Origin: Palsa-948 sp964481195
GTDB taxonomy: Bacteria > Bacteroidota > Bacteroidia > Palsa-948
NCBI GenBank assembly: GCA_964481195.1
Contig: CAYZTB010000008.1
Location: 1-64,000 of the forward strand
Length of the DNA stretch: 64,000 nt
Direction: 5' to 3'
Part shown: in pieces, positions 61,293 to 64,000 of the stretch
How the letters are laid out: the number at the start of each line of letters is the position of its first letter
Position numbering within the stretch: position 1 is the first letter of the stretch
Program-made: the position numbers and the translations under genes
Notes under the pieces: model-generated
The model's database searches: none
The model's input: the letters and a program-made list of their open reading frames with translations, nothing else
What the model was told of the DNA's origin: nothing

Positions 61293-64000
61293 TTAGGAAA
61301 TGCGAATTCCCATAACAAGTACGTCATCTATCAATTGCTGATCGCCAAGCCATTGGTCCATGGTGTTTTCAAGAATTTCTCTTTGCTTAATCATTGGCTC
61401 GTGCTGTATGGTAAGTAATAATTCTTTGTAGCGCTTCTTGGTAAATTTTTTTCCTTTTAACCCTCCAAACTGATCTGCATATCCGTCAGAGAATAAGTAT
61501 ATGGTGTCGCCAGATTCCAGCTCCATTTCTTTATTTACGAATGGACGGTCTATTCCAAGATAAATACCAATCGGCATTTTATCGGCATTCAGTTCTATTA
61601 ACTCCCCTTTTCGTAATAAATATAAGGGGTTGTTAGCTCCTGCAAAAGATAATTTGTTTATTTTTTTTCCATTTTCTTCTACTACTTCAAAACTGGCAAG
61701 CGACATATCCATACCATCTTTTTGTTCGCCTTCTTGTCCGGTTTGGCCTAATGACTTAATAATCCCTTTTTTCAAAGTATCGAGTGCAGCAGCAGGGTTT
61801 GCAAAGTTTTTTTCAAGCAATACCTCATTTAAAAGCGAGTAACTGATTAACGACATGAATGCTCCTGGTACACCATGTCCGGTGCAATCACAGGCAGCAA
61901 CTATGAACTTACCTTCTTTTTCTGCAAACCAATAAAAATCTCCAGCTACAATATCTTTAGGTCTAAAAAGAATAAAGCTTTCAGGAAACCTACTACGCAT
62001 TAATTCTCGAGGAGGTAAAATTGCTTCTTGTATTTTTTTAGCATAGTTTATGCTATCGGTAATATTTCTGTTTTTGTATTCGATAACTTCTTTTTGCTCT
62101 ACTATTTCTGCAGTTCGTTCTTTTATAATTGCTTTCAATCCACGAGACGTATAGGTAACTACTCCCCAAACAAATCCTATTGAACCCAGTACGTAAAGTA
62201 TATACGCCCACCAGGTGCGATACCAAGGTGGTAGCACATTAAACTCATAGGTTGCTTCTAAGCTTTCGCTGTTAAATATATTTTTTGATTTAACATGGAA
62301 TACATGTTTTCCTTCGGGTAGGTTGGTGTAAACTGCTTTAGTTTCATCTTTCCAGTTACTCCAGCCTTTGTCAAACCCTTCTAAGTAATATTGGAACTTA
62401 ACAGCATTTTCATTGGTAAAATCTAAAGATGAAAATTCAAATATTACGGAGTTTAAATAAAAAGAAAGTTCAGGCTTAAGAGATTGGTTTTGCAATACAG
62501 ATGAAATGGATACTTCGTTAAAAAAGGTTCCATTAAAAATGATTGAATCTCTTCCCGCAGTTACTTTTCTAATGATTGCATTAAAGTGTCTGTTGTCTTG
62601 CAAATCGGCTGCTGCATCGTAACGATAAAGTCCTTCAGATCCTCCAAACCAAGTTATTCCATCTTCATCGTGAAAAATTGAATGTATAATTTCTTCAGAA
62701 TAGGGCAGGAAAGGAGTTAGGTTCCAAGTATATGAATCGTTGCTTTCTTTTTTTAAATAGCCAAATTCAAATTTATATTTGTCAGACAAGTGAGTCTCCA
62801 TCCAAATTTTATTTGAATTTTTTTCATGCGAAAGTCTATGAATTTGCCTGTTATCAACTCTAAAATTATTTGGCAGGCTACTTTCTNNNNNNNNNNTTGA
62901 ATATAGATTCCGTTAATTGTTCCAAAAAACATTTTTCCGTTCACATTTTCAATTTCAATTGTTCGGGCGGGTAGACCATTGGTGGTATCGTATTTTGTAA
63001 CTAAGTAAGTGCTTTTGTCGAGTAGCTTTCTGGATCCGGTACTGCCTTTTGAAAAAGAAATTTTAATTGCTCCACTGTTATGGCCAAGCCATAGGTTCCC
63101 ATCGTCATCTTCTGCAATTGAATGTATACTCTCTTTAACTTCAGAGATAGTTTCTTCTTTTGTCCACTGATTATTCTCCCGGTATAAAGAGGTAACTCCA
63201 TTTTCTAGCCCTATAAATACACGAGCTGAGTCATATTTTGATTGATATACTCGCCAAGGTCTACAGTCAAGAATGACTTTAGGATTCATCTTTTCATCTA
63301 ACGAAAAAATGTTAATACTTGAAACCCCAAGCAAAGTAGAATATCCTTTATACGAAAACGGAAGTAAATCCCAACATTCTTCGTTAATAGAATGTATTTT
63401 TTTAAAATCTGCTGGCTGGTAGTTGATGCCATCCTTAAAACTCCCTCGCTCAAGTACGGATATTCCGTAGTTTGTTGCTACATAAAGCGAACCATGAAAA
63501 CGAACGATATCTAATACGTGACCATTCAATCCGTTTTTATCGGAGAAAATTGTAACGGGCGAATGAATATTAATTCTTGATATGCCGTTGCTGGTTGCAA
63601 GCCACAAATTTCCTGAACCATCTGCTTGTTGTGAATATATTGTTTCATCTTGTAAGCCAGCCTGTTTGTTCATTAAAGAAGAAAAGTCCCCATTAAGATT
63701 AACGATGGCAGATCCGTTTGTGACAGTTCCGATGGCGTATAAAGACTTTGAATTTAATAAATGATAGCTAATGTTCTCAGTAAGATAACTATCTAATTCC
63801 GTTTTGAATTTTTTAATAACTAAATTTTTATTTTCTTGAGTTAATGTGAAAAGTCCTTTGTTCTTTGTGCAGATTAATATTTCTTTAGAGGTGCTGTTTG
63901 CCAATGAAACCATGCCGTAAATACTTTCTTCGGCAAAAGCATTGCCTCCATTTAGAGTTACTAGTTTATCGTTTGTTAACTCCATGAGGCCTACTTCTCG
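61293..64000 (-). CDS. Two-component-type propeller / Y_Y_Y / SpoIIE PP2C phosphatase, 5' end outside the window, with an internal gap
   Basis: One gene broken only by the N gap at 62887-62896. The frame is open to the window end (REVGLMELTNDKL), so it continues beyond 64000. Before the gap it encodes reg_prop propeller repeats (GNLWLATSNGISRINI, GNLWLGHNSGAIKISF). After it the propeller resumes (ESSLPNNFRVDNRQIHRLSH, ITWFGGSEGLYRYD). Then come a Y_Y_Y domain (GFDKGWSNWKDETKAVYTNL), one membrane helix (YILYVLGSIGFVWGVVTY), a coiled-coil linker and a SpoIIE/PP2C domain with DIVAGDFYWF, DCTGHGVPGAFMS, GANNPLYLL and LFSDGYADQFGG. It should sense a periplasmic signal and dephosphorylate a cytosolic partner. 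The gap size is unknown: the two sides are not in the same nominal frame. Confidence 0.88.
62887..62896. other. Scaffold gap (10 N) inside the propeller gene
   Basis: Unknown bases between two propeller repeats of the SpoIIE phosphatase gene; near-identical repeats probably caused the break. Confidence 0.95.

Overview
The window is AT-rich chromosomal DNA from a member of the Bacteroidota, probably a draft or metagenome assembly, since two scaffold gaps of ten N remain (24706-24715 and 62887-62896). The assignment rests on type IX secretion C-terminal sorting domains (VFPNP/VYPNP motifs) on three secreted proteins, a TamB/DUF490 gene, Omp28-like and DUF3108 proteins, a two-component-propeller/SpoIIE fusion, and many promoter -7 elements of the Bacteroidota form TAnnTTTG. 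No tRNA, rRNA or CRISPR array was seen.

Layout. 1-7700: redoxin, DUF1905 protein, lpxD, DUF3108 protein, uvrA and an Omp28-like T9SS cargo. 7700-12000: a sigma factor, a small protein, mazG, pyrD and HMG-CoA lyase. 11938-12601: a small interrupted gene flanked by attC-like sequence. 13069-16276: three glycosyltransferases (GT2, GT9, GT4). 16320-20829: MORN-repeat protein, mnmA, lipoprotein and S8 peptidase. 20842-24575 (minus): ABC ATPase, patatin-barrel protein and metal-cofactor binding protein. 24717-27328: end of a lysine-rich protein, fsa, a hypothetical protein and tsaD. 27408-36582: tamB, ABC exporter and a second S8/T9SS peptidase. 36602-44595: ligA, prmC, ribD, thioesterase, dnaA, LMW phosphatase and an rsmI-like methylase. 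45309-47603: two genes broken by in-frame stops.

47614-55723 (minus) is a complete histidine operon, hisG-D-C-B-H-A-F-IE, preceded by a 19-residue leader peptide with five consecutive His codons and a strong terminator hairpin: a textbook his attenuator. Beyond it lie a small frameshifted gene, the C-terminal remnant of a SpoIIE phosphatase gene next to a frameshifted IS4-type insertion sequence, htpG, and a minus-strand group of methyltransferase, WD40 protein and propeller/SpoIIE phosphatase.

The most unusual signal is a family of G/C-rich palindromic repeats that sit between genes and also in frame inside the coding sequences of hisIE, hisF, hisH and the rsmI-like gene. In rsmI-like and hisIE the same segment is read in the same frame (PFGTTxGWERSSG). 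This resembles the protein-coding palindromic elements described in Rickettsia. Other themes are dispersed GCCAC...ATTACAC palindromes, a 230-bp MITE-like foldback, near-leaderless promoters at seven genes, and nonsense codons in three genes that could all have arisen by single C-to-T or G-to-A transitions.
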